64,000 nucleotides of DNA from Acanthaster planci (GCF_001949145.1 NW_019091476.1:796435-860434), one strand, 5' to 3'; positions 38,194-51,130 are shown, counted from the first letter of the stretch. Notes: a model not told the origin generated them from the sequence alone. Translations and numbers: made by a program.

Positions 38194-40142
38194 GTATGGT
38201 GCACTATTTACGACAAACATTTCTCTCTCTCTTGCCTCCCTCTAGGCGACGCAACCAGACAATGCGACGGCACGACGGCTCCCTTGCGTCGTGCCATCGG
38301 GTCGAACCGTCGCCTTTTTGCCATTTCGTTTGTACGCACACAACGCGTCGCGTCGTGCGTTGCGTCGTGCCGTCGCCCGTCGCGTCGTACTGTCGTGCGT
38401 TGCGTCGTGCGTCATGTCGTGCATCGCGTCGCCGGCACACGACGCGACGCGTCGTGTGCTGTCGCCCTTTACTTCATGGTGTTTATAGAGGGCGCCTTTA
38501 CTGTTTTCTTTCATTTCCGTCCACCTTTTTGGCAAAGTACATGCAATTCGCTCTTTGGTGTTGATTTTTCATTGTTTTTATCTCATCGATTCATTAATTG
38601 GGATTAATTTGAGTCATATTTTATTGAAAAAATGATAAAAGAGCAGAAGAAAATCCGAATAAGTAGGAACTGCTCTCTCAAAATAATTGGAAACTGCAAG
38701 CTCAGAATTCGTCACTCCTTAATTTCCCAGCCAATGATTTCTTTTGTGTTTTCTCATTTTTTGTCCATTGCGCTTGCAAAATACATTCCCTGAGTCGCAA
38801 GCGTTGATTTTTTCGGGAGGGGGGGCATTGTTTCATCCATTCATCAAATCGAGTTAGTGTTTGTCATATTTTATCGAAAAAATCGAAAACGGGCAAAAAG
38901 AAAATCTGCGTATGAAGGTGCTCTCACATAATAAGTGTAAGCCCAGAATTCGTCACTTTTTAATTTACCCGGCTGATCCTGGTTCGAATGTCTGTCCAAT
39001 TTCTTTTCAAGACCGTTGATGAAGTTCTCATTTGTGGTAGATTTGTAACTTTATAAATATTTCTCTGTGCTCCATGCCAGCAGTTTCCAAGTAGTTCTCT
39101 CACTCCTCCAGACAACTTGTCTACAATTGTACGACCGCAAGTTTGACCACGGGTTTAGGTAGTTACCATCCATCCTGCTCTATATTATTACACTCAGAAT
39201 ATTCAGTCTTCGTTCAGTTTAGTCTTCCTCGTTAACTTCATCAGCACCACACTTTCAATGATATTAGTCCGCCAGCGTGTTTCTCAATAAAACACTGTAG
39301 ATCCTGCTACCGTTGTGACGGTGTCTTTTCTTCCTCTCTGTTTGGCCTTGCGCTTAATTTCTCATCAGATCCGCATGTTACATTTTTGCAAGCACGTAAT
39401 AATGATAGATGTATTGTATCTTAGAATGGATTTACAATAATTATTAGAAAAATCACAATTAGATCAGGAAAAGCTAAAACATTGTTGTGGCTGACGTTAA
39501 TGTTATATATTTCCTGCAGACAATGCCGATTATCCACGAAGCTCTTTCTGATTACATTTGATCTAAAAAAAGGAAAAGAGTTTTCTTCAAAAACTCATTC
39601 TTAATGAAAACACAAAGTTTGAAGGAATCCACGAAAAAGAACAACAGAATCAAGGCCTGGTACGGGAAGCAAGCAAGGGAAGGGGGAAGGAGATGAAAGA
39701 AAACAGAAAAGGCGCCCTCTATAAACACCATGAAGCAAAGGGCGACAGCACACGACGCATTGCGCCGCGTCGCGTTGTGCGTCGTGTCGTGCGTCACAAC
39801 TTGCCTCAGGCGACATGATGCATGACACGACGTACGACGCGACGCACGACAGCACGACGCGACGGGCGACGGAAGGGGCGACGTTTAGGCAGAAAAAATG
39901 TAACAAGGAAAGGACCTAATTAAGACGGCACGACGCGACGGGAAAGGGAGCCGTCGTGCCGTCAGGTCGTCTGGTTGCGTCGCCTGGAGGGAGGCAATAG
40001 AGAGAGACATGTTTGTCGTAAAAAGTACACCATACGACGCAAGGGAGCCGTCGTGCCGTCGCGTTGTGTAGTTGCGTCGCCTGGATGGATGCTAAAGAGA
40101 GAGAGAGAGAGAGAAATGTTTGTCGTTAATAGTACACCATAC
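38194..40142. mobile_element. Foldback transposon with long repeat-built inverted arms
   Basis: The outer ends are gtatggtgcactatttacga and, inverted, gtatggtgtactattaacga. Each continues through acaaacatttctctctct, a ggcgacgcaac block, several hundred bases of gcgtcgtgc/gacggcacgacg units, and then a shared inner block (ctgtcgcccttt-cttcatggtg, ttatagagggcgcc, tgttttctttcat). Arms span about 38194-38524 and 39678-40142. The right arm contains a duplicated terminal unit (39905-40037 and 40040-40138) and a (GA)n tract (40095-40114). The roughly 1.15-kb centre has no transposase; it holds two diverged direct copies (about 38550-38735 and 38800-38970, sharing catattttat-gaaaaaat and agaattcgtcact). 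This layout fits foldback elements, which were described in sea urchins (TU elements). The right end is about 490 bp upstream of the P450 B start codon. Confidence 0.8.
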
Positions 40143-40635
40143 ACCGTAGTTCATACTCCAGCGACATTCAATGGAGTTGAACGTGTTCGACTTTTGCGCA
40201 ACTTTCAACCTGCATGACGTTATAAAATCGTTTTCTTGTTCGCTTTGAACCGGTCTTTACAGAAAATGATTATACCGTGAGTTGCGAAATCCGCAATGAA
40301 AAAGGTGGCGCAAACCTCACAAACAGTTTGTGTCTATCGTATTGGTGCGTTCACCCTGTCCTTTCCTGCAGGAGGATTGTCATTCTGTACAAAACTCCCG
40401 AGCTTTCTTTTGTAACAGACGCATGGGGTAAATATTGATCTTTGTGTTGAGCTTTGGTAGAGGACAAGGACGATGGTTTCAGATTGTGTAAGCTACTTCA
40501 GTTAGTCAGATAAGGTCGTTCCCGTGTTGGGCACTGCTGCAGGCACACTAGAGTGCAGACGGTTCCCGTCGACAGCTTCGTCAGTAGTGAAACCATATAG
40601 GAAAAGACTCAAGGCCTACGACGTGCGGTGCGGAG

Positions 40636-43600
40636 ATGGCTGTCTTGGAGCTTATAACAGAAAACACAGGCACGGTTTTGCTGTTCGTAGTCACCTTGGT
40701 GGTTCTTCTGCTGTACCAGAACGCAAGGAGGCCGGCTGGGTTTCCCCCAGGACCCCCTGCACTCCCCATCATTGGCAACGTACTCAGTAAGTATAGTGAT
40801 CGACGCTCACTAAGAAATCAGCTGAAACTCCGTACGTACGTTTCCGACCCCTTTCCTCGATTCCTTAGGGCCCTCAAGCAGGCTTTCTTGTCGACACGTA
40901 ATTCATCCTATGTTTTTTTCTGGATGTCATTTTGACCACCTGTGTGGGGGCCGTTGTTTTATTTGTTCGGTATAATTTGTCTTGTTAACGTTATATGTGG
41001 GGCTGCATACCCGCGGGTATATATAATAGTAGTTTATTTTACTTTTGCAGTCCTGACCTACATAACTGTTATTTGTCTTGTTATGTATTCGGATTTTCCT
41101 CCCTGGTCCCTGCTACTGCTTATATTTTCTTGTGCGTGTGTGTGTTTTTGTTGTTTTTTAATAAACTTTTTGCTCAATTTTGCTCTGTCTGTTAATAATA
41201 ATTGTTATGCCCTTTGCACAGTAGTTTTTCCCAAACTGCCCGAGTTGTTCTCCCTTTACACTTCAAATTCCCAAATATTTAAAGGAAGTGATCTGGCAGC
41301 CACGGGTGGGCCGGCAAAATGTATGGTAACAGTCATTACAAAGTAACATACGAGTAAAAGTAACCGCGGCAGTTTACAGGAAGAACCGTTATCTTGCCCT
41401 TAGCTGCCCGCACATTGGGCGGAAAAATGTCGGCATCCGTGGCTGCTAGATAATTTTCCGCAAATAGGGACCTGTTTATAGTGAATACTAACAACTAAGG
41501 CTAGATTATAAACATTTTTATTTGTTATTTCATTTTATCAGGACCTGTTTATTTATTTATTTATTCTGGTTTATTGAACTTTCTCATCGCAGCCCAAGGG
41601 CTGAATTGAGGGCAGGTTTAAAAAGAGAAGTAAAAACGTTAGTAAGGAAAACAGAGGAAATTAAAGTAATTAAAAATCACATAGAATTAAGAAATTAAAT
41701 GACAAAACGCTTAGATAGAAACGAACAGACTAATACTTCACAATTACAAACAGAAAACAAAAACTTGCAAATTTAAAAAAATTCCAACAATCAAAGTTAA
41801 AACCGGAGTTAAAAAACTATCAACAATTCAACCCATGCGTGACGGCACTCTTGGGAAGAAAATTAGGGACAACATATCTTGCACGCTATCGATGATTGCG
41901 TGCCAGTTCGACAGGCCCTACACGGGTGCAATGACCTTTCAATTGTGGCGCATAATGGTGCTATGTAATACCTGGAGTAATTGGGGCAAGGTTCTCAGGT
42001 CAATCGTCAGCGAGGCATATTCAGTTGCGTGCGGAAACCGTGGATGTATATTAAAAAACCTGGACTTGCAACGCCTTTGTATGAAATAGTAGCCAAACAG
42101 GTGCCATTTTACCGAGCCAAATACAAATGCGCGGGTTGGCTCACGTCTGTTGACGCCAGGGAGAACAAAAGCGGGCATTGCCGAGCAAGCTTTGTATTCG
42201 GTTCGGTAAAATGGCCGCTAGTGGATTCAATGATCTCTATAAGCTGATTAAGGGCATTGCAAGTCCAGATTTTTTTTATAAACGTCTGTGGCTGAAACTC
42301 AAGGCATGTCACGCGATGACAGGAGTAAAATTAAAGGCAAAAACAGAAATGGCCTTGTCGTGTTACCATTTTTGTTGGAAAAGTGTCATGAAAGACTCAG
42401 GGGAATTTTGCGTTCAAATAACTTTTCCTGCATCATCAAAAACTAAAGACGGCAAGAACTCTGGCAACTCACACGTAGGGCCTAAAACCAGAAATGTAAC
42501 AAAAGCAAAGACCAAGCATGCACAAACACCCCCTCCCCACTTACCAATCGGATGCACGATAAGTGCAACAGTATCAGACACACTCTAGACATCCACTGCA
42601 TTTCATCGAATAACGACACCGTGATCGTCAAATTGGTGAGGCCATAACAGAAACTAAATTCTGGAATACGATATATCATATTTATATTCCGGTTTGAATC
42701 TTGCTTGCCTTGATGGGCCCCTTCAGGCTTGTAGGCCCTAATATTCTTATAAAGAGTGGGGGTTTTTTTGGGGGGGGGCAAGAAACAAGTCGACTTTCTG
42801 ATTACTTTTATGCCTTTAATGTCAATCTTTAGGGTCTTTGTTCTGTCTGCCTCTCTGCAGTGAGTGACTAAAAGGATTACGAATGACGTTCACAAACAGA
42901 CCTTTGCGTAAACCCAGTAATCCTGTCATATATGTTGCCTGTCTTTTCGTCATTCCCTCATCATTTCCTCCCCCCATCATTTCCTCCCCCACAATCCCAA
43001 TAAAACTTATACTGCCATGTAACATTTCTTGAACCTGGGGCAAATTTTATGGCATCTTAAAAACAAAGGTTGTTAATTTTTCTTAATTGTTGTTAGATGC
43101 CAAACTGTCAATTATGTCTTTCATACGGTAGCCTATAGGCCTTCTTGAAAGCACTGAATGCTCTTGTTCTTTCTCTTGTTAAAAGCTTTTCGGTCTTCAG
43201 AGCAAATCTACAAGATATTCCAACGGCTAGCGGAGCAGTATGGACGCATATTTTCCCTGAAGCTCGGCAGCTTCTGGGTGATTGTCTTAAACGATGTGGA
43301 AGACATCCGTGAGGCTCTCATCAAGCAGCCGATTGCCTTTGCTGGAAGGCCTAATCTCTACACAAGTAACAACATGTTCAATATCCTTAACCTCCAGGGT
43401 GTATGTAAAATTGTATAAAGCTTTGAGGCTTGGGGACTGTTAGGGATATTGTATGATATACCTATCGTGTTTTGTCACCCACTTGATTTGAAAAGGAACG
43501 TGTTTTATGTTTGCCCTTAAATCCCCCGTTAAAATATTCGATTTTAGTCTGGTGCTCTGACGACTGAGTGACTTTTAGTTACATTGTGTTGCACTTGTAC

Positions 43601-46600
43601 AGCAAGCATAGTGACCGATGGATTTCAAGACATTGCGTTCAGCGACTACAGTCCCGACTGGCAACTTCACCGGAAGATCGGCCACGCCGCGCTCAGGTTA
43701 GAACGACAAATAGAGGTGGATATGCTATCAGATTATGCATGTGGAACCATATTGTGTCATGTCCCATTATCCCTTAACATGCAGTGTGCAGTGTAGGAAA
43801 AATACTCCGAAATTACAGATTCCTTTTAAAGAACAGTATCAAGGTGTCAAACCGTCCGAAAGATAATCACACACCCTCAAGTCGTGTCGAAAATACAGAC
43901 GTGATGCACAAAAGGCGCTAATGGGTTAAAACAAGAGGAAACGCCATGTTGAGAGAAGACTGTTAAATGTTGCCGTTTTGGAGGAGCTTGAAAGAAGTAA
44001 GGTTAACATAACTGTCAATAGTAATGGCGTATTCCTCATGTTATTTTCTGATGACAAATACATAATCTTCCTTTACTGCACAGCAAATTTATTGGTCAAT
44101 GATGATGTTGGGCAAATCCTATTTACCATTTGTTGGTCTAAAATATTGAAAGTTGGGCAATTTATTTATTACTCAACACAGATGGGCACATGCCAATTTC
44201 TTTCTGCTCAATCATTGGTCAAAGAATAGTCTTCGGTGCCATTACGCAAATATTGGTCATTGCAAAGGCAAGTGTTGGGCATTGGAATAAACTTGCTCTC
44301 AAGTCTCTCTTTCACAAGGAAGTTTAAACACATTTTGCCACTCACAAATCGTCGTATATGTTCATCCAGGGTACTCTTAAGATTGCATGTATTTTAGGGG
44401 TGATCATAGATTTCTTTGCTGTTGCATAACTTAAAGTCGGCGCTTATATCACTACCTGCGTGACTTGAATCAAGTCTAGTAATTTTTGACCAACGCTGTG
44501 TAGCAAAGTTCCCGCTGACATGGCGCACCCGCGTGCTGTAAGTATTGCATGACAGGTGTTTTTCGACGGCACGAAGGCGGTCACGGAGTCGACGGAACTC
44601 TCAAAACCCCTTCGAATATGAGATCTGGAAAACACTCTCAGGTAATGTGTTTACTGTGAATGTTGTTTCTGGTTACCACAGAGCTGTCTGGGCAAGGGTT
44701 GGTTTTCAGTGTTATTGGTTGTGATGACAAAAACCGTATTACATTTCCCCATTCTGTTGCCGAGTTACTCTACATGCTGCATTGCACGTGATGCACATCG
44801 TAATCACATAGGGCCTAATAATTATAGGCCGACTACTTTACTCTTTTGTGCGACGAAATGTTGGTGAAGACCATCCATACGTATAAGTCTTATGAATGCA
44901 TTTTGCCTATTCACGGTATATGCATCGTGTTAACGGTATAAGCATGGACTAACTGAAATACACTCCACTTGTAATCCAAGGCCACATTTTCTAAAACATC
45001 AGATAGTCTAGGCGTACAGAACTCATACTTATCAAGTATGCTTTATAAATCATGCATGTACAGGCTATATCAGGTTTACATACCATGGCAGGCGCAAGTC
45101 CAAAACTTGAAAAAAAAATTAACAAAACCAAACATTATATAGCCATTCAAGACAAAGTATATTTTACCCAACAAATTCACCAATTCCTGGTCAATCACAT
45201 ATTAAACAGACTTTTCAAAACCTTCATCGTTTTTTGGTTTCAATTTTTTTCAGTTTTTTTCAGTCAACATTTTTCAGTTTCCTTAAAATTGACATTTTTT
45301 CTCGAACTAGCTAGGAATCAATGGGCCCATCAGTGTAAGGACTAGCTTTACTTGGATTTGGATCAATGTAACTGCACATCTAGGCTGTTTCACAGTCCAC
45401 GATACATTCAATTCATACCTCAAGTAAAACATAAAATCATGAGGACTTGTGCGATTTTAACACCAATGATGGGCCCATGATGAATGATCAAAATGTCACA
45501 AGTTAGGTTTTAACTAATAGTCGTACCCAAGCTTGCTCAAGATTGCTAAGGATCATCTGAATCTTGCATAAATTCTTAAACAGTATTCAAAGGTATACAT
45601 TCAACATGTCAATCAGACTGGCTTTACATCAATGTTAATAAATGATTTCGTTGTACAAACTTTGACCACTTCGATTTGCAGTGTGCAAATACTTTTCTGC
45701 CGTGATTATTGCTGCAATATAGCGAGGGTTTCTGATTTTGTTTTGTTGATTCCTCAGACACTTTGCAAGTGGTGAAAAGCTCAACAAGCTTGTGCACAGT
45801 GTGCTGCCTGGCTTCGCCAAGGTACTAGACCAATCGGCGGGCAAGCCTTTGGATCTGAAGGATGTCATTGATCGGAGCATCTACATAGTTCTGGCTAACA
45901 TGTGCTATGGGAAAAGGTAGTGCAAACAAAACGTATTATTACCACTGCTGGCTATCCTATGGCTGCTCGTCTGCCCGTCCGAGCTTTAGGATGCCTGAGA
46001 CTTATGCAGATACTCATGTTGGCAACATTGTGATGACAGATTTATTAATAAGCTTCGTTTCCCTGAACCTTTTTTCCCCACTGGTGCCGTGCAGTCACGA
46101 TTTTGATGACCCATTCCTCACCAAATGGTTTGCCCTGAACAAGCGAGCACAGGAACTCGTAGGGGGCGGACTTCCACGTGACTACATCCATAGTCTTAGG
46201 TATCTGCCTCTCTCTTCACGGGAGAAACGAGTGAAGGAGCTTTCCAAAGAAAGCTTGGATTACATATACGACGAATTCAAAGGTCATCGTGACTCTTTCA
46301 AGCCAGGTATGACATCAAGCACTACATGTACTATTAAATAATCTTGATATACTATTACTACGGTCCGAGTAAGGTGGAGAAAATCATCACGGCACGCCAT
46401 GTATTTCGCAAATACTGGCTCTAACATGCAAACAAATATGATTAAATTAAAAGCATAACGGCATATGTTGAATGGCACTTTCGTAAATTTATTTCAAACT
46501 TATAACTGATATGTTACAAGCAAACTATCATTGATACATTGAATTTCAATCAGAGCTTATTTCATTATTTAACCGGTGGGCGTTTAGATATTAAGTCATA

Positions 46601-49480
46601 TTATTTCACAATTGACTCTTCGTCAGCCACGCTCGTCCGCAGTAAGATATCCCCGTGCCAAATTAGCTCATAACTATAACGCACTTTGTTCAGTTTGAAG
46701 TGTGCTAGTGACATCCATAAGCCTCGTTTGTGTGCCGCCATATACCAATGTGAAAACACTTCAGCACGATTGTGGAAATTTGACTGTGGGTTCTTTTGTG
46801 TCATTGCTTTTATCCAACAAGATAACATAAGAGATTTGTTCGATTCGCTGATCGCCGCCCAGCAGGAAGACGCAGCGGAGACTGGATCAAACGCTAATTT
46901 CCTGACAGACACAAGGGTTATTCAAACAGTTGCAGATTTGTTTGGAGGTAAATGCATGGTTCTGTATATTCCTGCTTGCTATGATGACCTGACCAAGTGC
47001 GATCCCTGACTCGCGGTTAATGTTCGATTCATGACGTCACATGGCTGGCGTGCTTAGCAGTAAAGTGAAAATGTCTCATTCAGACCAAACGTGATTCCAG
47101 CGAAATCACGCTCCTCGCCCCCTCCTTATTATGGGGGAGGGAGGGTACATTACTGAACAGCGATGCAACAAAACCTTTTTAGTTTTTTTGTCTTTTCAGT
47201 CGAACGGATTGGGGCAAATTATATTGTGCATTATGCCCAGCACCCAGTGCCCAAACCAGGGCAACCCAAGCACGTTTACATTTGTGTACATTCGAGCGAA
47301 CTTTATCGTATGCGCCAAACAGTGCGCGCTGTGCACCCCAGACATTCAGCAGTGCCTTCTGTTCCTTCGTGAAATTAAAACAGCCCGGCCGTGTTTCATT
47401 CCTTTGCTCAATCGAGTTTTACAAATGTCCAAACCAGTTCTCAATGGCGCATAATTCAGTAACATGAATTCCAATATTTGTGTATGGTGGGTGTTTATGC
47501 AAAAATACCGAGTTGCGAACTGGAAACGGATAGAGTTTGACACTTTCTGATGAGAATTTCATGTGTGGTGTAGTAGACGCAAATTTTCAGCTGTATTACT
47601 GTATTTAAGCTGTAATTGTTCATAAGCAGTTTGAAATCTCATCCCACATCAACAGCCGCGTAGGTATTATATACTAGATCTGACCAAAAATATGCACCAT
47701 CGTAAAGGTGTATGGGAAATGTCCGGCATGAGATGCCCTCCTTTCAAGATGATATGAATACAGTGAACTAGGGCAAAGCTGTCGAATAAATTTCCTTTTG
47801 TCGATGTCTTTGTCTGAGAAGCTGGTACTGGCACGACGATTCCAGCGCTGTACTGGGCAGTCGCCGTCATGATTGAACATCCTCAAATTTTGGAGCGTGT
47901 TACCAAAGAGATAGATACAGTCATAGGTCCAGACCGTCTACCGTGCTTGTCAGACCGAAGCTCTATGCCCTACACCGAGGCAACCTTGATGGAAATCAAC
48001 CGATACGGGGTGGTGTCGCCCATTGGATTGCCCAAATCGGTTACCAAAGATACAGTCTTTCGTGAGTATGCAATACTTTATTAATCGATGAATAGATAAA
48101 CGCTTCTTTTCCCTGCACAAATTCGAAAAGCAATACGTTTAACTTACGACAGGTCTTAGTTGGAAACTTTTAATCTTCATTTTCTTTACTACTGCTACTT
48201 TATTTTTGTTGCTGGTAGGTGGCTTTACCATCCCTAAGGATACCATGGTTGTGCTCAATGTGTGGGCAGTGCATTATGACCATAAGCACTGGGACGAACC
48301 GAATAAGTTCAAACCAGGTGAGAGTATAGAATTCAGACTTGGAATGCCTGTAATCTTTGTTTGCTGCATTAATTTCTCATTTGACCACTTATTCACTCTC
48401 GTAGTATCCTCATAGCTTTGTTACAACTCTTTTTTGTTTTAGTTAAGCCAAATTTTCCGTGTTTGGTTTTGTGCACATCCGTTTTCAATACTTGCCCGGT
48501 ACCGTGTCTGCCATCTTGTTCAACACCGTGTTCAGTACATTTTCTCTGGTAGCCAGGCAAAATACCCAAAAGTTCGTTTATATCCGAGCTTGGCCGTTGC
48601 TGTATCTGAGAATAAAGGACAATGACGCATCATTTTTAGTGATTTCATGGTTTTGTTCTATGAGTCTACATGCACATACCTGGCTTATGCCGCAGCCGCC
48701 AGTCAATGACCCAAATTACTATTCCCGTTTTGTGCCTTCAAATGTTGGCAACCACGTGTGCCACGTCGCAGCATGCAGACTGGGCAGAGTCTAGCACTCG
48801 ATTTGATGTCCATTATCAGCCATGTGTTGTATTAGTGTGGGTGTCCTGTGGAATTATATTACCATGCAGAGATATCCCGGAGTTTTTGTCTGGTGACCAT
48901 GCATAGTGACAAGCCTCTGTAAATGTGCAGATGTACTGAAGTTAGGTCATCATGTTCCGACGAAGTGTATATCCCTGGACATTCTAAGCCAACCTCGGAC
49001 TAGAAAATGTGAAACCCTTTTCGAATCATGAGCTTATGACGGATGACGTCTGCTTTCTTACATGTACACTTTCCTCCCAATTCCTCTAGAAAAGTGCACT
49101 GTAAACAAAGTGTGACATTGCCAGTTAACGTGCAAGTTGAAATAATGTATATACCACTGAGATTGCTCAACGTTGGCTTCAGGATGCATGTCACGGCATT
49201 GTTATATGGTACATTTTCACCAGAGCGCTTCCTGGACGAGAGCGGGACCAAGCTGGTCAAGCCGCCAGCCAGCTTTATGCCCTTCGGTGTCGGCCGTCGC
49301 TCCTGCATCGGGGAGAACTTCGCTAGGGGTGAGATCTTCATCCTCTTCTGCTGGCTAGTCGGCCGCTATTCCTTGTCCAAGGTGCCAGGAAGGGAGGACG
49401 AGTCGTTACTCACACTCGACCTAAAAGGACCGCTTAACCATGAACCCCGCCCGTTTGAAATCATCGTCAGGAAAAAGTGA
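40636..49480 (+). CDS. Cytochrome P450, microsomal clan 2 (CYP1/CYP17-like), tandem copy B
   Basis: A paralogue of copy A lying 7.3 kb downstream on the same strand. Nine exons give 505 codons plus stop: 40636-40786, 43186-43365, 43603-43696, 45758-45916, 46095-46306, 46822-46947, 47822-48061, 48219-48317 and 49224-49480. Intron phases are identical to copy A; only exon 5 (6 bp shorter) and exon 9 (3 bp shorter) differ in length. It keeps an N-terminal anchor (about residues 11-27), FPPGPPALP, W130-R134, E365-R368 and the heme loop FGVGRRSCIG with Cys448. The I-helix reads AGTGTT (308-313): the acidic residue that normally precedes the Thr, Asp in copy A, is Gly. The exon 7 acceptor has a good pyrimidine tract and no alternative site restores the residue. 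The C-terminal tail also differs (LTLDLKGPLNHEPRPFE in place of the copy A sequence). The frame is open throughout, so this is not a pseudogene, but catalysis may be altered. The substrate is unknown. Confidence 0.95.
42033..42297. mobile_element. 265-bp palindromic MITE in intron 1 of P450 B
   Basis: The left arm runs ggaaaccgtggatgtatatt, ctggacttgcaacgcc, gccattttaccgagcc. The right arm is the inverse (ggttcggtaaaatggcc, ggcattgcaagtccag, ataaacgtctgtggc). The open frame at 42178-42588 crosses it and is not a gene. Confidence 0.7.
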
Positions 49481-49550
49481 GCGATGGAAAATTTGTTCTT
49501 AGGTACGTAAGTTAATGAACGCTCAACACCGTGAATCAGTATCACCGCTT

Positions 49551-49858
49551 ATTAAATCTAGTCAAAAACTTAAAATGTGTAATTTTTAAAATTATATTGT
49601 ACATTGTGTCCGCTAAATTCACATTTTCCAAAGGTTTATACTTCGTCTGAAAGTTTGTTTCGTCCTCATCCATATGTTACTAGCAAATCGTATTGTGGTC
49701 ATACATGACTGATCAGAGTCAGTCTGAATTGATGGTGCCAAGTCTGCTTTTCTTACGAGACGTGGTGAGCTCTGTTGCACATTTTTAGGCTTTTCAAATT
49801 TCGATCTGTTGAAAAACATTGTTTTCAAGCTCCATTTACATATTCGCTGGGGAATAAA
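49551..49858 (+). terminator. Candidate polyadenylation signals of P450 B
   Basis: ATTAAA lies at 49551-49556 (71 bp after the stop) and AATAAA at 49853-49858. Which one is used cannot be told from sequence. Confidence 0.45.
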
Positions 49859-49859
49859 C

Positions 49860-51011
49860 ATATTAGCAGAATAAGCCCTCTGTGCCCAGTCTTGTCATTA
49901 AATACGTCCTTCATTTCTTGTTCCACTGCCTTCACTGCATTACCAATCATTCCCCTCTGCAGTTGCTTCATCTTCCATAACCATTCTAACGTGCAGGTCG
50001 TCAATATTCCCAGGTGGAGAGGTATAACATGGACAGAAAATACAACATAGGTACCTAGTTTGGCGACTCAACGGTGTCTAAACGCAGGAACTCTGTCATT
50101 TAGAGTTCCTTAGCCAAGTGTCTCACTTCATGAGAGGACGCCCAACGTTTGGCCCATCATACTCCATTCTCTCCCTCCAAGTTTATTTTTGGAACAGCGT
50201 ACACTGAAAATCTCCTTTGGGTTAGCTAAAAGTGTACAGCATAGCCTACTCCACATGTGTTCTGCTTATCGTGCTCGAACAAAGTAAGCTTCAGCATCAC
50301 TAAATCGAATTATTTGTGATCAACTGGAAGGAAGACGCCAAGAGCTAGGGCTTGGAGACGAAGATTACACTTTTGGAAAATGTTCATTAGTTACTGAGCA
50401 ATTTACCAGTTTCTTTTTATCATGACGCTCTGTACAAGTCGACTAGCTACAGCACTTGTACGTATCCACCACGTAGCACAGTGCCAATGCCGCCTTTAAA
50501 GCACTACATTATAGTCTGGTTCTTATTGATAGGTCAACACAAAAAGTAGTGATATTATATATTTGACATAATTTGCACAGACTGTTACGATAACCTTTAT
50601 TCCATTTATTTTCACTCTTTGAGAATATAGGTTATTTGGCAGATGTCGAGAGGCACTCCTCTCAGCGATGGAGATGATTTTATCGTTTTAAAACCGTTCA
50701 TACATGTACACGAAACAATAAAGTAAATTTTATATCTGTATCTTTACATATACAATTATATTTTCTCATATGACACGAGTGTGCTTCATGACTTGAAAAC
50801 GTCATTTCTGGCGCATCACTCAACAGTCTGATAATTTCATGACAATTACTAACAATTCGCTTCTGGTTACGTCCTCAAACTTTCAAGTCAGTCTGACTTG
50901 AAATTTAGTCTGACTTCAGTCTCTGGGCATGTGAATACTTAACGCTTTATATTAGTCTTTAAGATAATTTCTTATTCGCATTAAATCGTATAGTAGGTGT
51001 AGGGGTATGTA
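49860..51011. other. Intergenic DNA, no gene recognised
   Basis: Nothing beyond short uninformative frames is visible between the end of P450 B and the repeat at 51012. Confidence 0.5.
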
Positions 51012-51130
51012 GGCCGTGTCCGAAACGGGCTTCCAGAGCTACGGCTAGGTCTATTGTCTACACGTCTCCACGTATTTCCAATGAAGTGAAGACCTAGACC
51101 TAGCTCTAGACAAGAGATTCGGATGCAGCC
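51012..51130 (+). mobile_element. Family-J MITE, copy 1
   Basis: A 119-bp element from ggccgtgtccgaaacgggc to caagagattcggatgcagcc with imperfect inverted ends. Its reverse complement matches 59127-59244 throughout (gagct-cggctaggtctatt; cctagctctagacaagag). Confidence 0.75.

Noticed and set aside
38181-38607. Arg/Ser/Thr/His-rich overlapping frames on both strands
   Set aside because: They are translations of the foldback arm repeats; the same happens at 39552-40217 and 24056-24538.
42178-42588. 136-codon plus-strand frame in P450 B intron 1
   Set aside because: It begins inside a palindromic MITE and shows no domain.
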